Of a DNA stretch of 30,521 nt, positions 1-8,238 are shown one piece after another. Numbering within the stretch: position 1 is the stretch's first letter; each line of letters opens with the position of its first letter. This stretch comes from CAZGKX01 sp964525945. GTDB lineage: Bacteria > Pseudomonadota > Gammaproteobacteria > Legionellales > Legionellaceae. The stretch covers positions 1 through 30,521 of the forward strand of contig CAZGKX010000028.1 in assembly GCA_964525945.1 (NCBI GenBank), given 5' to 3'. The position numbers and the translations under genes are program-made. The notes under the pieces were generated by a model. That model worked only from the letters and a program-made list of their open reading frames with translations. It did not search any database and was not told where the DNA came from.

Positions 1-289
1 CTTTCATGGTACAATGCGACCAATTAGGTTATATACCCCGGCAACCCCTCTACTGTTCTGCTGGTTGATAAAAGATAGATTGCCCATCGCGTACACGGAT
101 GAATTGATATGTGTTGGTTTATAAGATGATGCATCTTATGATCCCACAGAACCGTGCACACTTCGGTGCACCGCTTCTTGGATCATAAAACATGGGTATC
201 GCAATGAAAGCGATCACATGCTTGTGCATCAGATTCGAGAGTACAAACATCATGTTTATCGGTCATGTTCTAACGTCGTTTATACACGT
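1..289. other. Structured leader region upstream of the kinase-fusion gene
   Basis: No established gene is visible here. There are two perfect inverted repeats that exclude each other. The first is ATAAGATG (121-128) with CATCTTAT (132-139). The second is TTATGATCC (136-144) with GGATCATAA (180-188), and it encloses a smaller hairpin of two GTGCAC copies (154-159 and 166-171). Bases 136-139 belong to both, so only one stem can form at a time. No T-run follows either stem. A short reading frame (192-293) starts just after the second stem. A cis-regulatory leader is an inference; the repeats themselves are directly visible. Confidence 0.4.
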
Positions 290-293
290 ATGA
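192..293 (+). CDS. Possible leader peptide overlapping the kinase-fusion start (ATGA)
   Basis: A 33-codon frame begins with ATG at 192 (a second in-frame ATG lies at 204) and ends with TGA at 291-293. That stop overlaps the ATG at 290 of the large downstream gene as ATGA, the usual geometry of translational coupling. The GGA at 180-182, which could act as a weak ribosome binding site, lies in the right arm of the 136-188 inverted repeat. The peptide is moderately hydrophobic and cysteine-containing, with no recognised family. It may be a chance frame: the only support is the stop/start overlap and the structured upstream DNA. Confidence 0.25.
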   Translation: MGIAMKAITCLCIRFESTNIMFIGHVLTSFIHV

Positions 294-3142
294 GTAAAAC
301 TATTTTAATCGCAGTGAGCGATGGCTTCGGGGGCTATGGCGATTTTTTATTCGCTTTAAAATTAGCAGCGCAATTACAAAAACATTACTTTGCAGAAAGC
401 GAAAACAACAATGCGCCTTCTGTCTACATTGTGACGCAACCCAGTGGCAAACAGAAAATTCAAACCCTAAAAGGTGATGATGAATTTCGCATTGGCGTGT
501 TAACCCCTGCTGAATTAAAAATGTTGGTCGAAAAACAGGAAATTGAGATCGGTACACTTCTTGAAGGGCCTGTTTTTAAAAGTGAGTTGATTGACGCGAT
601 AGACGACGCTCTAGCAACAGCACCCGATCCTATTCCATTAACCATGTTGCCGGAATACGGTTATTTAAATGGTAGTGATCATACCGCCATCTTGGAGTTG
701 CATCGCAATTACCGTCAACAAATGTTAAAGCACATTACCTACAGCAACATGGTGTTGTCAGGCTTCAATGCCGGAGAGCACGGTATTTTATTGAGCGATG
801 AATTAATCACACCGAAGCCGAAAAATGAGTCCATAGCCCAATTGGACGATAAAATTAAACAAGCATTAAAAAACAAAGCATTGGGTGACGATCATACGAT
901 CCCTGAATACCTTCAACAAACCGATTTGTATTTTCAATACAGCCACGATAGCTACTCCACACATTACGAAAACTTAACCGGCAACCACGCCGTCTATCAT
1001 TTTTTAAACCTACACCAAGCGTTTGTACAGCATCAAGAAAAAAATCAAGCCGTTATCATGGTGGGCAAGCGCAAAGATCATAAATTAAATGCATTACTAG
1101 CCCTCTATGACAACCTGATCGCCGACGGTTTTGAAAAAATCACCTTTTTGAACGCTGACACTCAAGAAGAGATGGTGCTTTACAACTCAGGAAAAAGCGG
1201 AAAAATATACCAAGGGATTTACACCAGCAATATGTCGCATTCCTCCATGATTGCTTGCACAGCCTTGTCTGGCGTGTTGATGGGAGCAACAGGTGATCAG
1301 TCGTTTGGTGAAGCCGTCAGCCGTAATAAAGTGATTGTCTATGAGTGTTTGAAACACAAAGAAAATTTTATCGCCAGTTTTAATCAAGCCTTGATGAACA
1401 TTGTTCCCAATGTGGAAATTGACGCGATCCTGGATTTGTTGCGCACGGCGTCCACCAACGCCGAATACCAAAATTTAGCGCAAGCATTGCATAAACACCA
1501 CACGTTGCTTATGGCTCTCTACGAGACATTGTTTGATCGCTACAATTACATCAATGCCGTGGTGGATGGCATTGAATTGGACATTGACTTCAATCAAAAA
1601 CTACAGGTCATGGATCCTGCCATTTTGCGCACAGCAAATGGCTTTTACAAAATGTCAGTGGCCCCCATTGGCACTGGAGGTTGGAGCAGTGTGCATCAGG
1701 CGACGCATTATTCTGTTGATAACAAAGGATTAAGCGCAAACACCGAAATGGTTATAAAAAAAATGCCCTCGCACCAGCATGATGTGCTGCAAAAAGAAGG
1801 CATGATGTTGCAAAAAGCCTGTGCGATAACAACCACTGAGCATTTCACCTTCGATCATTACACGTATTTAGCCATGCCACGCATCAATGGGAATGTATTA
1901 AGCAGCTATTTGCTGCATCATGCTAATATCCTAAAAATCCAACGCCTTGAAATGGCTATTTATTTATTCAATGCGTTAAAAAAAATTCATGCCAATGGCA
2001 TTGTGCATCTTGATATCAAACCTAAAAATATTTTAATCAATCCGATCACCAATAAACTGCGTTTAATCGATTTTGGGTGCGCGGAAACCATTGGTACATC
2101 TATTCAATACACAGGACTTGCCACCGCAAAATACGCCATTGAACACATGCCCCCCGAATACTTGGAAAACAATCCAGTCACGGTTGCCAGTGATATTTAT
2201 TCCATGTGTCTGACCTTGGCCGCCATTCTAGGGTTAGACGTTGTGGAGCTGGTAGAAAACAGAATGGAACGGGCTCTCGAATCCATACAGGATCCCTTTT
2301 TCAAGGAAAAAATTCGTGATGCTTTCTGGCAATACAAAAGCTTGGACGAAGCGCTTTTTTCCGATCAGCTGACTATGGAGTTTCGCCATCCGGAATGGGA
2401 ATTGTTCATCCAAAGCTATGTTCAAGAAGAATATGATTTTTCCTTGTGGGAGGGACGTGTAAGCACACAAATCATAGGGTTATTGTATGCCATGCAATCC
2501 AAAAATCCCCAAGAAAGGCCCGACATTGATCAATGTTTATATAGATTACAGTATCCACAGCTTGAACCCATCTCGACAGCTGCCCTGCTCAGGCTGTTGC
2601 AAGAAGGAAAATTGGCTATTCTGTTAACAGAAGAACAAAAACGACCATGGTTATTTAAAAAGGCTAAATATTTGGCGTTGTTGTATCAACAAATATGGGA
2701 TCCTGTTATTCGCAAAGAATTAAAAATACGGCTTGATGCCTGTTCCGCTTTCGAAAAAAAACAGTATAAAGAACAATATGAATCGATATTTTCCCAATCT
2801 AGCTTTTTTTCGACGGCCAGCACCAGCCCTGAAAGTTGCGACGAAGAACCCATGGGCTCTCTCTCCGCAGGGCAGTTGATCGATTTAAATCGCGTCAAAT
2901 GTTCTTTGACGCGTAAAATCAATTCGATGTGGCCTCATCGGCATAAAGAACTTAAACAACAAGAAATTCAAGCCCTGGATACACTGGTCGAATTGGCTAA
3001 AACTACATCGCTTAAAAATGCGATAGCACAAATTATGCAGTTACATCCTCATTTAAAAACAAAAGATGCAAGTACCGTCACCATGAATTTTTTGAACGCC
3101 CTGCAATCCGAGATAACACTCGAACCAGGCGCTTTTATTTAG
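290..3142 (+). CDS. GT-B-like glycosyltransferase / Ser-Thr protein kinase fusion (effector candidate)
   Basis: This 950-residue protein has two visible parts. Residues 1 to about 440 look like a GT-B glycosyltransferase. An N-terminal Rossmann strand is followed by GGYGDF around D18, and a second block GDQSFGEA lies at 335-342. Both resemble, in position and pattern, the DNFGD and GEDSF motifs of EarP (GT104, EF-P arginine rhamnosyltransferase). Residues about 455-750 form a complete Hanks-type kinase: glycine loop GTGGWSSV (461-468), lysine K490, catalytic HLDIKPKN (573-580, D575), DFG-type D594 and an SDIYSM helix. A helical C-terminal tail follows. No signal peptide or membrane segment is seen. 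I chose the ATG at 290 over the in-frame ATG at 218 because the Rossmann domain starts there and it overlaps the leader frame's stop; neither start has a strong ribosome binding site. Kinase assignment is firm. The glycosyltransferase assignment and a role as a translocated effector are inferences. Confidence 0.8.
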   Translation: MSKTILIAVSDGFGGYGDFLFALKLAAQLQKHYFAESENNNAPSVYIVTQPSGKQKIQTLKGDDEFRIGVLTPAELKMLVEKQEIEIGTLLEGPVFKSELIDAIDDALATAPDPIPLTMLPEYGYLNGSDHTAILELHRNYRQQMLKHITYSNMVLSGFNAGEHGILLSDELITPKPKNESIAQLDDKIKQALKNKALGDDHTIPEYLQQTDLYFQYSHDSYSTHYENLTGNHAVYHFLNLHQAFVQHQEKNQAVIMVGKRKDHKLNALLALYDNLIADGFEKITFLNADTQEEMVLYNSGKSGKIYQGIYTSNMSHSSMIACTALSGVLMGATGDQSFGEAVSRNKVIVYECLKHKENFIASFNQALMNIVPNVEIDAILDLLRTASTNAEYQNLAQALHKHHTLLMALYETLFDRYNYINAVVDGIELDIDFNQKLQVMDPAILRTANGFYKMSVAPIGTGGWSSVHQATHYSVDNKGLSANTEMVIKKMPSHQHDVLQKEGMMLQKACAITTTEHFTFDHYTYLAMPRINGNVLSSYLLHHANILKIQRLEMAIYLFNALKKIHANGIVHLDIKPKNILINPITNKLRLIDFGCAETIGTSIQYTGLATAKYAIEHMPPEYLENNPVTVASDIYSMCLTLAAILGLDVVELVENRMERALESIQDPFFKEKIRDAFWQYKSLDEALFSDQLTMEFRHPEWELFIQSYVQEEYDFSLWEGRVSTQIIGLLYAMQSKNPQERPDIDQCLYRLQYPQLEPISTAALLRLLQEGKLAILLTEEQKRPWLFKKAKYLALLYQQIWDPVIRKELKIRLDACSAFEKKQYKEQYESIFSQSSFFSTASTSPESCDEEPMGSLSAGQLIDLNRVKCSLTRKINSMWPHRHKELKQQEIQALDTLVELAKTTSLKNAIAQIMQLHPHLKTKDASTVTMNFLNALQSEITLEPGAFI

Positions 3143-3185
3143 CGTTAAACACCCTATCGCAAGGAAGCAGAGCATTTCGCGATCA

Positions 3186-4334
3186 TTAATAACAAAGTTC
3201 AGCGCCGATTATTCCCAAATATTTTTTACAGATCCTCATTTTTTCGCCTGTTTCATTCATTTTTAAAATGCTGTAATTCACATCGCGCAATTCAAATGCG
3301 TGTTTATCATTCAATAAAAACCCAACGTAATAACTGGGCAATACGATTTTAGAGATATACAGATCCGAACGGGGATGATTTTTGAGGTAAATGATTGCAA
3401 ATTCATTGGGCATAAAAAGGGCAGGTACTTTGTTTTCATCAAGCCGTTTTATTGCACTTTCGATGTCATCATGCAAGGTGTCAACCGTAAACCCCAAATT
3501 TTTTGCAGCCTCAAGCGTGATGGAGCTTCCTTGGACATCAATGGCTTGGTTGTTTAAATCATTCACAGAGGTTAATTCTTCACCGGACGCGGCCCACGCA
3601 TAAATCAGTGTGGACGTAACCCCCGCAAACAGCGAAAATAATAAAGTGGTGATGAGCAAGGTCCATATGACTGAGAGCGTTCTAACAAATCGCGTGATTG
3701 GAAAAAAAGGAGGGTTACGCAAACCCATCAGTAAACTTCGCCATAAGGTGAATTCAAACGCTTCTGTCATATCCAACCGACTGAGCTCTGGCTGTTGTTT
3801 TCGTTCGAAAATAAAAAACACTGCAATATACAAAATATAAGCAAGGATAAAAATCATTACGAAATAAACAGGAATGGTTTTAGCAACGCTAATGAGTCGC
3901 TCAACGAAATTAATGGGTACTTTTTTTGCCAACAACACAAAATGGCTACGAAAATAGGGCAAACTGAAATTTCCTTCTTTTTCTCGCTCTGCGTCCATTG
4001 CGACGCTTAAAGCCACATCGATCTCACCGCTATTCGTTTTTGAGACCACGTCATCCGTGTCTGAATTCAGCAAAATATAGGTCGATTCAATGTTATTTTC
4101 CTTCGCAATCAACTCCCACATGTCATACGCAATGCCCGCAGGCTTCCCTTGAACCAAATAAATATAGGGAGGGAGGTTGATAAAACCTACACGAAGCACT
4201 GTTTTTTGCGGAGCATTTGGAACATCCGCCATTGTGTGCGCGCCACTCTGAAATGAAAGGAATAAAAACAAGCAACTTAGAATTTGGTTTAAACGACTTT
4301 TTACATTGAAGGAAAAAAAATTATTTTGGTCCAT
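3186..4334 (-). CDS. GluR0-like ionotropic receptor / periplasmic-binding domain channel protein
   Basis: A 382-residue protein with the prokaryotic ionotropic glutamate receptor layout. A signal-like hydrophobic stretch lies at about 17-32. Ligand-binding lobe S1 (about 46-150) includes the AERE motif with R117, where the family's arginine binds the ligand carboxylate. Membrane helix M1 is about 154-175, then a re-entrant segment (about 193-212) and M2 (about 218-246). S2 (about 255-375) includes a GSS ligand-loop motif. M2 resembles that of GluR0, but the pore loop reads LLMGLRNPPFFP where GluR0 carries a TVGYG potassium filter. The start is ATG at 4334 with AGGA nine bases upstream; a TTG two codons earlier is also possible. 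The gene is convergent with the kinase fusion. It could be a channel with different selectivity or a non-conducting sensor. Ligand unknown. Confidence 0.75.
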   Translation of the reverse strand: MDQNNFFSFNVKSRLNQILSCLFLFLSFQSGAHTMADVPNAPQKTVLRVGFINLPPYIYLVQGKPAGIAYDMWELIAKENNIESTYILLNSDTDDVVSKTNSGEIDVALSVAMDAEREKEGNFSLPYFRSHFVLLAKKVPINFVERLISVAKTIPVYFVMIFILAYILYIAVFFIFERKQQPELSRLDMTEAFEFTLWRSLLMGLRNPPFFPITRFVRTLSVIWTLLITTLLFSLFAGVTSTLIYAWAASGEELTSVNDLNNQAIDVQGSSITLEAAKNLGFTVDTLHDDIESAIKRLDENKVPALFMPNEFAIIYLKNHPRSDLYISKIVLPSYYVGFLLNDKHAFELRDVNYSILKMNETGEKMRICKKYLGIIGAELCY

Positions 4335-4548
4335 GCGCAAAAATCCTTTTATTAGAAATCCAGTTCCTAAGCATCACCTTGGTTTCCTCATTCAAGGGGG
4401 CAAGCAAAGAAATATGATCCGATTTTAATCTCGCTCTAGGTATTGGCAAGCATAGCGCATTTTTAGGATCCCTAGCTAGGAGGCACCCTCTTTCAGCGGA
4501 ATTGTGTATGGCGCCATGCAAATTCCAAATGGAGTTGCTTGCAATGAC

Positions 4549-4917
4549 TTATGATTGACGGGGCGAGCGTATTGGCGTTGAAATATCATCAAGGTTCGAC
4601 TCTTCATTGAAGTCTGGATTGAGGTTTTTATTCGGTCGATCGGTATAGTTGGGGGCATCAATTAAAGAATCAACTTGTTTTAGAAAATGAGTGCCGAATG
4701 CCGAGGGAGATCGTTGCATTTTGGTGTTCACAACAACCACTTCCAATGCCGTTGCAAGATCATGCTGGGTAGCCGTCGGATCGGCAAGCAGCGTTAATAA
4801 GGACGGAAGTCCTGTAACCGATTTAATTTTTGCGGGCTCAATTTTATCCAATGCGTCATTTTTCGCCAACCCAAAGGTATTTCTTACTACTGTAATCAAC
4901 TGTTTTCTCACAAACAT
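4549..4917 (-). CDS. Hypothetical protein downstream of ychF
   Basis: A 122-residue protein of no recognised family. It begins 12 bases after the ychF stop in the same orientation, with AGGAG immediately ahead of the ATG, so co-transcription is likely. The N-terminal 75 residues look helical and mildly hydrophobic. The C-terminal 50 are polar and rich in Asn, Asp and Pro, ending in a basic RSPRQS. There is no signal peptide or membrane segment. Its frame stays open for another 75 codons after the TAA at 4549-4551 (down to 4321), so the product may once have been longer. The opposite strand also has an open frame here (4691-5053), but it lacks a ribosome binding site and runs into ychF. Existence is probable, function unknown. 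Confidence 0.55.
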   Translation of the reverse strand: MFVRKQLITVVRNTFGLAKNDALDKIEPAKIKSVTGLPSLLTLLADPTATQHDLATALEVVVVNTKMQRSPSAFGTHFLKQVDSLIDAPNYTDRPNKNLNPDFNEESNLDDISTPIRSPRQS

Positions 4918-4929
4918 TCTCCTGAGAAA

Positions 4930-6021
4930 TTACACATTAAACCGAAAATGCATAACATCACCATCACAAACAGTGTATTCTTTGCCTTCAAGGCGCAGTT
5001 TACCTGCTTCTTTTGCGCCTTGTTCTCCACCATGCGTGATGAATGCATCATAAGCAATCACTTCTGCTCGAATAAAACCTTTTTCAAAATCGGTGTGAAT
5101 CACGCCGGCCGCCTGTGGTGCCGTGGCGCCTTTGATGATGGTCCAAGCCCGCACTTCTTTAACACCGGCCGTGAAATAAGTTTGCAAACCCAATAAATCA
5201 TAACCAGCGCGAATAACACGGTTTAATCCTGGCTCGTTTAAACCTAAATCAGCCATAAACTCAAGCCGCGATGCGTCATCCAATTCAACGAGTTCTGATT
5301 CCGTTGCGGCGCATAATGCCACCACCTGCGCTTGCTCCACACGTGCCAATTCTTTTACGCGTTCCAGTAACGGGTTGTTTTCATAACCATCATCATCCAC
5401 ATTGGCAATATAAAGCACAGGCTTTGCAGTCAATAAAAATAAACGACGACTGACCGCGGCTTCTTCAGGGGACAGTCCCAACGTGCGAACGGGGTGGCCT
5501 TCATCAAGGTGAGCTTTGATTTTTTCTAACACTTGCTTTTCAAAAATAGCATCCTTGTTGCCGCCTTTACTGATTTTATTGGCCTTTTGCATCGCTTTTT
5601 CGACCGTATCCATGTCTGCAAGTGCCAATTCGGTGTTGATGATTTCGATATCATTGATGGGATCCACACGCCCTTCCACATGGATAATATCGGTGTGTTC
5701 AAAGCAACGCACCACATGCGCGATGGCGTCCGTTTCCCGAATGTTGGCCAGAAATTGATTGCCAAGTCCTTCACCCGCTGCCGCACCTTTGACCAAACCG
5801 GCAATGTCTACAAATTGCATAACAGCTGGTACCACACGTTCTGGATCAACAATCGCAGCCAAAGCATCCATTCTTGGATCAGGCACGGTGACCACGCCAA
5901 CATTGGGTTCAATCGTACAAAAAGGGTAGTTTGCCGCATCAATTCCCGCTTTGGTCAATGCATTGAATAAAGTGGACTTGCCCACATTTGGCAATCCAAC
6001 AATGCCGCATTTAAATCCCAT
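4930..6021 (-). CDS. ychF: Redox-regulated ATPase/GTPase YchF (Obg family)
   Basis: A 363-residue protein, the family's standard length. The Walker A motif GLPNVGKST is at residues 9-17, the switch region NYPFCTIEPN is at 31-40, and the G3 motif DIAGLVKGA is at 72-80. The ANVDDDGYENN segment near residue 205 is the YchF version of the G4 motif; it lacks NKxD, which is why the family prefers ATP. The C-terminal part is a TGS domain ending at the conserved GDVMHFRFNV. YchF binds the ribosome and acts in translation quality control and oxidative stress responses. The gene starts 13 bases after pth, continuing the leftward rplY-pth-ychF block, an order common in gammaproteobacteria. No defects are seen. 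Confidence 0.97.
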   Translation of the reverse strand: MGFKCGIVGLPNVGKSTLFNALTKAGIDAANYPFCTIEPNVGVVTVPDPRMDALAAIVDPERVVPAVMQFVDIAGLVKGAAAGEGLGNQFLANIRETDAIAHVVRCFEHTDIIHVEGRVDPINDIEIINTELALADMDTVEKAMQKANKISKGGNKDAIFEKQVLEKIKAHLDEGHPVRTLGLSPEEAAVSRRLFLLTAKPVLYIANVDDDGYENNPLLERVKELARVEQAQVVALCAATESELVELDDASRLEFMADLGLNEPGLNRVIRAGYDLLGLQTYFTAGVKEVRAWTIIKGATAPQAAGVIHTDFEKGFIRAEVIAYDAFITHGGEQGAKEAGKLRLEGKEYTVCDGDVMHFRFNV

Positions 6022-6034
6022 TGTGTACCCTCGT

Positions 6035-6601
6035 TTAATGTAATTGGCTCATCGCCGCGGCCAATTGGCCGGTCAATACCATTGGCATCACCGCCACAGC
6101 ACGTTCGATAGCATCATAAATCTGTTGTTTATCTGATACGGATGGTTTATTTAATACATAATCCAATACCAAATTTTTATGCCCGGGATGACCGATGCCA
6201 ATGCGAAGTCGATGAAACTCATTGCTTCCCAAATGGCTGATGATATCGCGTAATCCGTTATGACCGCCATGGCCGCCGCCTGTTTTTAATTTAAGGCGCC
6301 CGGCCGGCAAGTCTAATTCGTCATGAACAACCAATATTTCGTGCGCTTCTATGCGGTAAAAATCACACACACAACGCACAGCCAACCCACTTTGGTTCAT
6401 AAAAGTCAGGGGCAGTAACAATTTAGCCGGCAGTGCTTGTAGCTCAAAATTGGCCAATTCACCGTGTAATTTTTTATCCACTTTAAAAGCAGCGTTGGTT
6501 GTTTTTGATAGCAGATCCACGAACCAACCACCGGCATTGTGGCGGGTGTGTTCGTAGTTGGATCCTGGGTTTCTCAAACCAACGATTAATTTTATAGCCA
6601 T
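6035..6601 (-). CDS. pth: Peptidyl-tRNA hydrolase
   Basis: A 188-residue enzyme that cleaves the ester bond of peptidyl-tRNAs dropped from stalled ribosomes, releasing free tRNA. The conserved active-site residues are all in place: N11 in GLRNPG, H21 in TRHNAG, N69 in MNQSG, D94 in VVHDELDLP and N115 in GGHNGLRDI. These match E. coli N10, H20, N68, D93 and N114. Length agrees with the family. It lies between rplY (45 bases upstream) and ychF (13 bases downstream), all leftward, so a single transcript is likely. Confidence 0.97.
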   Translation of the reverse strand: MAIKLIVGLRNPGSNYEHTRHNAGGWFVDLLSKTTNAAFKVDKKLHGELANFELQALPAKLLLPLTFMNQSGLAVRCVCDFYRIEAHEILVVHDELDLPAGRLKLKTGGGHGGHNGLRDIISHLGSNEFHRLRIGIGHPGHKNLVLDYVLNKPSVSDKQQIYDAIERAVAVMPMVLTGQLAAAMSQLH

Positions 6602-6646
6602 TGTCGACTTGAAAAAAAGAAGGTTGGGCCGCAGCCCAACTTGTTA

Positions 6647-7321
6647 TTATTCTGAGGCTTCATCAGCAGGCTTTTCTTTTTGCTCGCTAATCACTTCCAC
6701 TTCCGCAGAAGCTGCTTCTTCTTCCGCTAAATCGCTCAAACTAGCTCGGCTAACATGAATACCAACCACTGGATGATCATGATCACCCACGTTAGGATCA
6801 GTCGCTAAATGAACATTTTTTGGCAATTTCAGATCGGACAAATGCAACACATCGTCTAATTTTAATCCGCTTAAATCCACTTCAATGAACTCGGGCAAGT
6901 CTTTTGCCTGGCAACGCAGTTCAACTTGCATCATCGTGTGATTGACCACACCGCCGGCTTTAAATCCAGGAGAGATTTCTTCGTTGATGAAATGCAAAGG
7001 CACCATTTTTACCAAAATGTCTTTTGCAGAAACACGTTGAAAATCCATGTGCAAAATAATGGGCTTGTAGGGATGACGTTGTAAATCTTTAAGAATGACA
7101 TGCTCAACTTTGCCATTCACATTCAAATTGAAAACGCTGGAATAAATGCTTTCGCTTTCAAGGGCTTTCACAACTTTATTGTGAGGCAAGTGAATGGGTT
7201 GCGCTTCTTTATCACCACCGTATACTATACCAGGTACTTTATTTTCAAGACGGCGTAGGCGGCGGCTCGCACCTTTCCCCTGCATCGCTCTTGTTTCAGC
7301 TTCTAACACTATCGTTGACAT
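6647..7321 (-). CDS. rplY: 50S ribosomal protein L25 (general stress protein Ctc type)
   Basis: A 224-residue protein of the long L25/Ctc class, which binds 5S rRNA in the large subunit. The N-terminal L25 domain (about 1-95) begins with the typical ETRAMQGKGASRRLRR segment and includes IVYGGDKE and the HVILKDLQ strand. The second beta-rich TL5/Ctc domain (about 96-190) contains the HFINEEISPGFKAGG block. An acidic Glu/Ala/Lys-rich tail closes the protein, as is usual for the long form. The start codon has GGAG nine bases upstream. It is the first gene of the leftward rplY-pth-ychF block and is divergent from rplU. Confidence 0.96.
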   Translation of the reverse strand: MSTIVLEAETRAMQGKGASRRLRRLENKVPGIVYGGDKEAQPIHLPHNKVVKALESESIYSSVFNLNVNGKVEHVILKDLQRHPYKPIILHMDFQRVSAKDILVKMVPLHFINEEISPGFKAGGVVNHTMMQVELRCQAKDLPEFIEVDLSGLKLDDVLHLSDLKLPKNVHLATDPNVGDHDHPVVGIHVSRASLSDLAEEEAASAEVEVISEQKEKPADEASE

Positions 7322-7483
7322 CGGTTAAATCTCCATAAAAAGTTTATTGACCTTGCGACCAGGTCAATTCATGCTCAACAAACCAAGCATGAGCCAGAGA
7401 TTATACAATATTTTAAATACAACTTGAAGTCGAAGCTGAACTTTTATAGAATATGCAACTTTGCTCGAGTTGGAGAATAGTTA
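7322..7483. promoter_or_regulatory. Divergent rplY / rplU intergenic control region
   Basis: Toward rplU there is a strong sigma-70-like promoter: TTGAAG (7424-7429), a 17-base spacer and TAGAAT (7447-7452). GGAG follows, eight bases before the rplU ATG. On the rplY side an inverted repeat TTGACC (7347-7352) / GGTCAA (7362-7367), with a nine-base centre, lies about 30 bases upstream of the rplY start. It contains a possible -35 hexamer for rplY on the minus strand. Whether the repeat is an operator or only a promoter part cannot be told from the sequence. Confidence 0.6.
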
Positions 7484-7795
7484 ATGTTTGCGGTAATTAA
7501 AACTGGCGGTAAGCAATACCGTGTTAAAGAAGGTGATGTTCTCAAAGTAGAACAGATGACCGGCGATGTAGGTAGCAAAGTAGAGTTTACTGAAATTTTG
7601 ATGTTATCTACTGACGACAACGTCACCTGTGGCTCACCTTTTGTTGCAAAAGCAAGTGTTCATGCTGAAGTCATCGAACATGGCCGTCACAAGAAAATTA
7701 AAATTATTAAATTCCGACGTCGTAAGCACCACATGAAACAAATGGGACATCGACAAAATTATACGCAGATCAAAATCACTGCGATTAATAAGTAA
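7484..7795 (+). CDS. rplU: 50S ribosomal protein L21
   Basis: A 103-residue protein of exactly the family length. It starts with the conserved FAVIKTGGKQYRV segment and carries the HGRHKKIKIIKFRRRKHH basic block, followed by MGHRQNYTQIKI, which is the L21 signature. It binds 23S rRNA together with L20. It is the first gene of the rplU-rpmA pair, with rpmA following after 12 bases and obgE further downstream. The promoter at 7424-7452 is well placed for it. Confidence 0.98.
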   Translation: MFAVIKTGGKQYRVKEGDVLKVEQMTGDVGSKVEFTEILMLSTDDNVTCGSPFVAKASVHAEVIEHGRHKKIKIIKFRRRKHHMKQMGHRQNYTQIKITAINK

Positions 7796-7807
7796 GAGGG
7801 TATAGCA

Positions 7808-8089
7808 ATGGCTCATAAGAAAGCAGGCGGTAGTACGCGCAATGGACGCGATTCGAATCCAAAATACCTTGGCGTAAAACGCTATGGTGGTCAATTTGTC
7901 AATGCAGGTGAAATTTTAGTTCGTCAGCGTGGCACACGTTTCCACCCCGGTGAAGGCGTTGGTCTTGGCCGTGACCATACATTATTTGCTTTGACGACTG
8001 GTTTGGTCAAATTCATCGTAAAAGGTCCTAAAAAACGTCAGTACGTTACAATTGACCCCGTTGAAATGATAGAAGCAGTTGAAGCATAA
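7808..8089 (+). CDS. rpmA: 50S ribosomal protein L27
   Basis: A 93-residue protein. The N-terminus MAHKKAGGSTRNGRDS is the flexible arm that reaches the peptidyl-transferase centre. It starts directly as in other gammaproteobacteria, without the cleavable Firmicutes-type leader. RQRGTRFHPGEGVGLGRDHTLFA is the family core. AGAGGG lies seven bases upstream of the ATG. The C-terminus is about eight residues longer than in E. coli, with an acidic VEMIEAVEA end. The hairpin at 8124-8157 follows the stop. Confidence 0.98.
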   Translation: MAHKKAGGSTRNGRDSNPKYLGVKRYGGQFVNAGEILVRQRGTRFHPGEGVGLGRDHTLFALTTGLVKFIVKGPKKRQYVTIDPVEMIEAVEA

Positions 8090-8123
8090 TACCCAGCATT
8101 ATTACGCTGTGCATTGGTGACAA

Positions 8124-8163
8124 GCAACCCCTCCTACTTCGTGTACGCCGGGGTTGCCTTTTG
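8124..8163 (+). terminator. Rho-independent terminator after rpmA
   Basis: GCAACCCC (8124-8131) pairs perfectly with GGGGTTGC (8150-8157) around an 18-base loop and is followed by a T-rich CTTTTGTT. It lies 35 bases past the rpmA stop, so rplU-rpmA transcripts probably end here at least in part. obgE would then rely on readthrough or on its own promoter in 8164-8238. Confidence 0.7.
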
Positions 8164-8238
8164 TTGCCTGCATTAAAACAGCACCTCAATGTTTATCCCA
8201 CAAACATCCAAACGCTCTAAACCAAAGTTGAAGAAGCC

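Noticed and set aside
4691..5053. Plus-strand frame of 120 codons opposite the ychF 3' end and the small gene
   Set aside because: No ribosome binding site, and it overlaps conserved ychF; the minus-strand gene has AGGAG and operon context.
5533..5970. Open plus-strand frame of 145 codons inside ychF
   Set aside because: It is antisense to a fully conserved ychF and has no family resemblance; a coding shadow.
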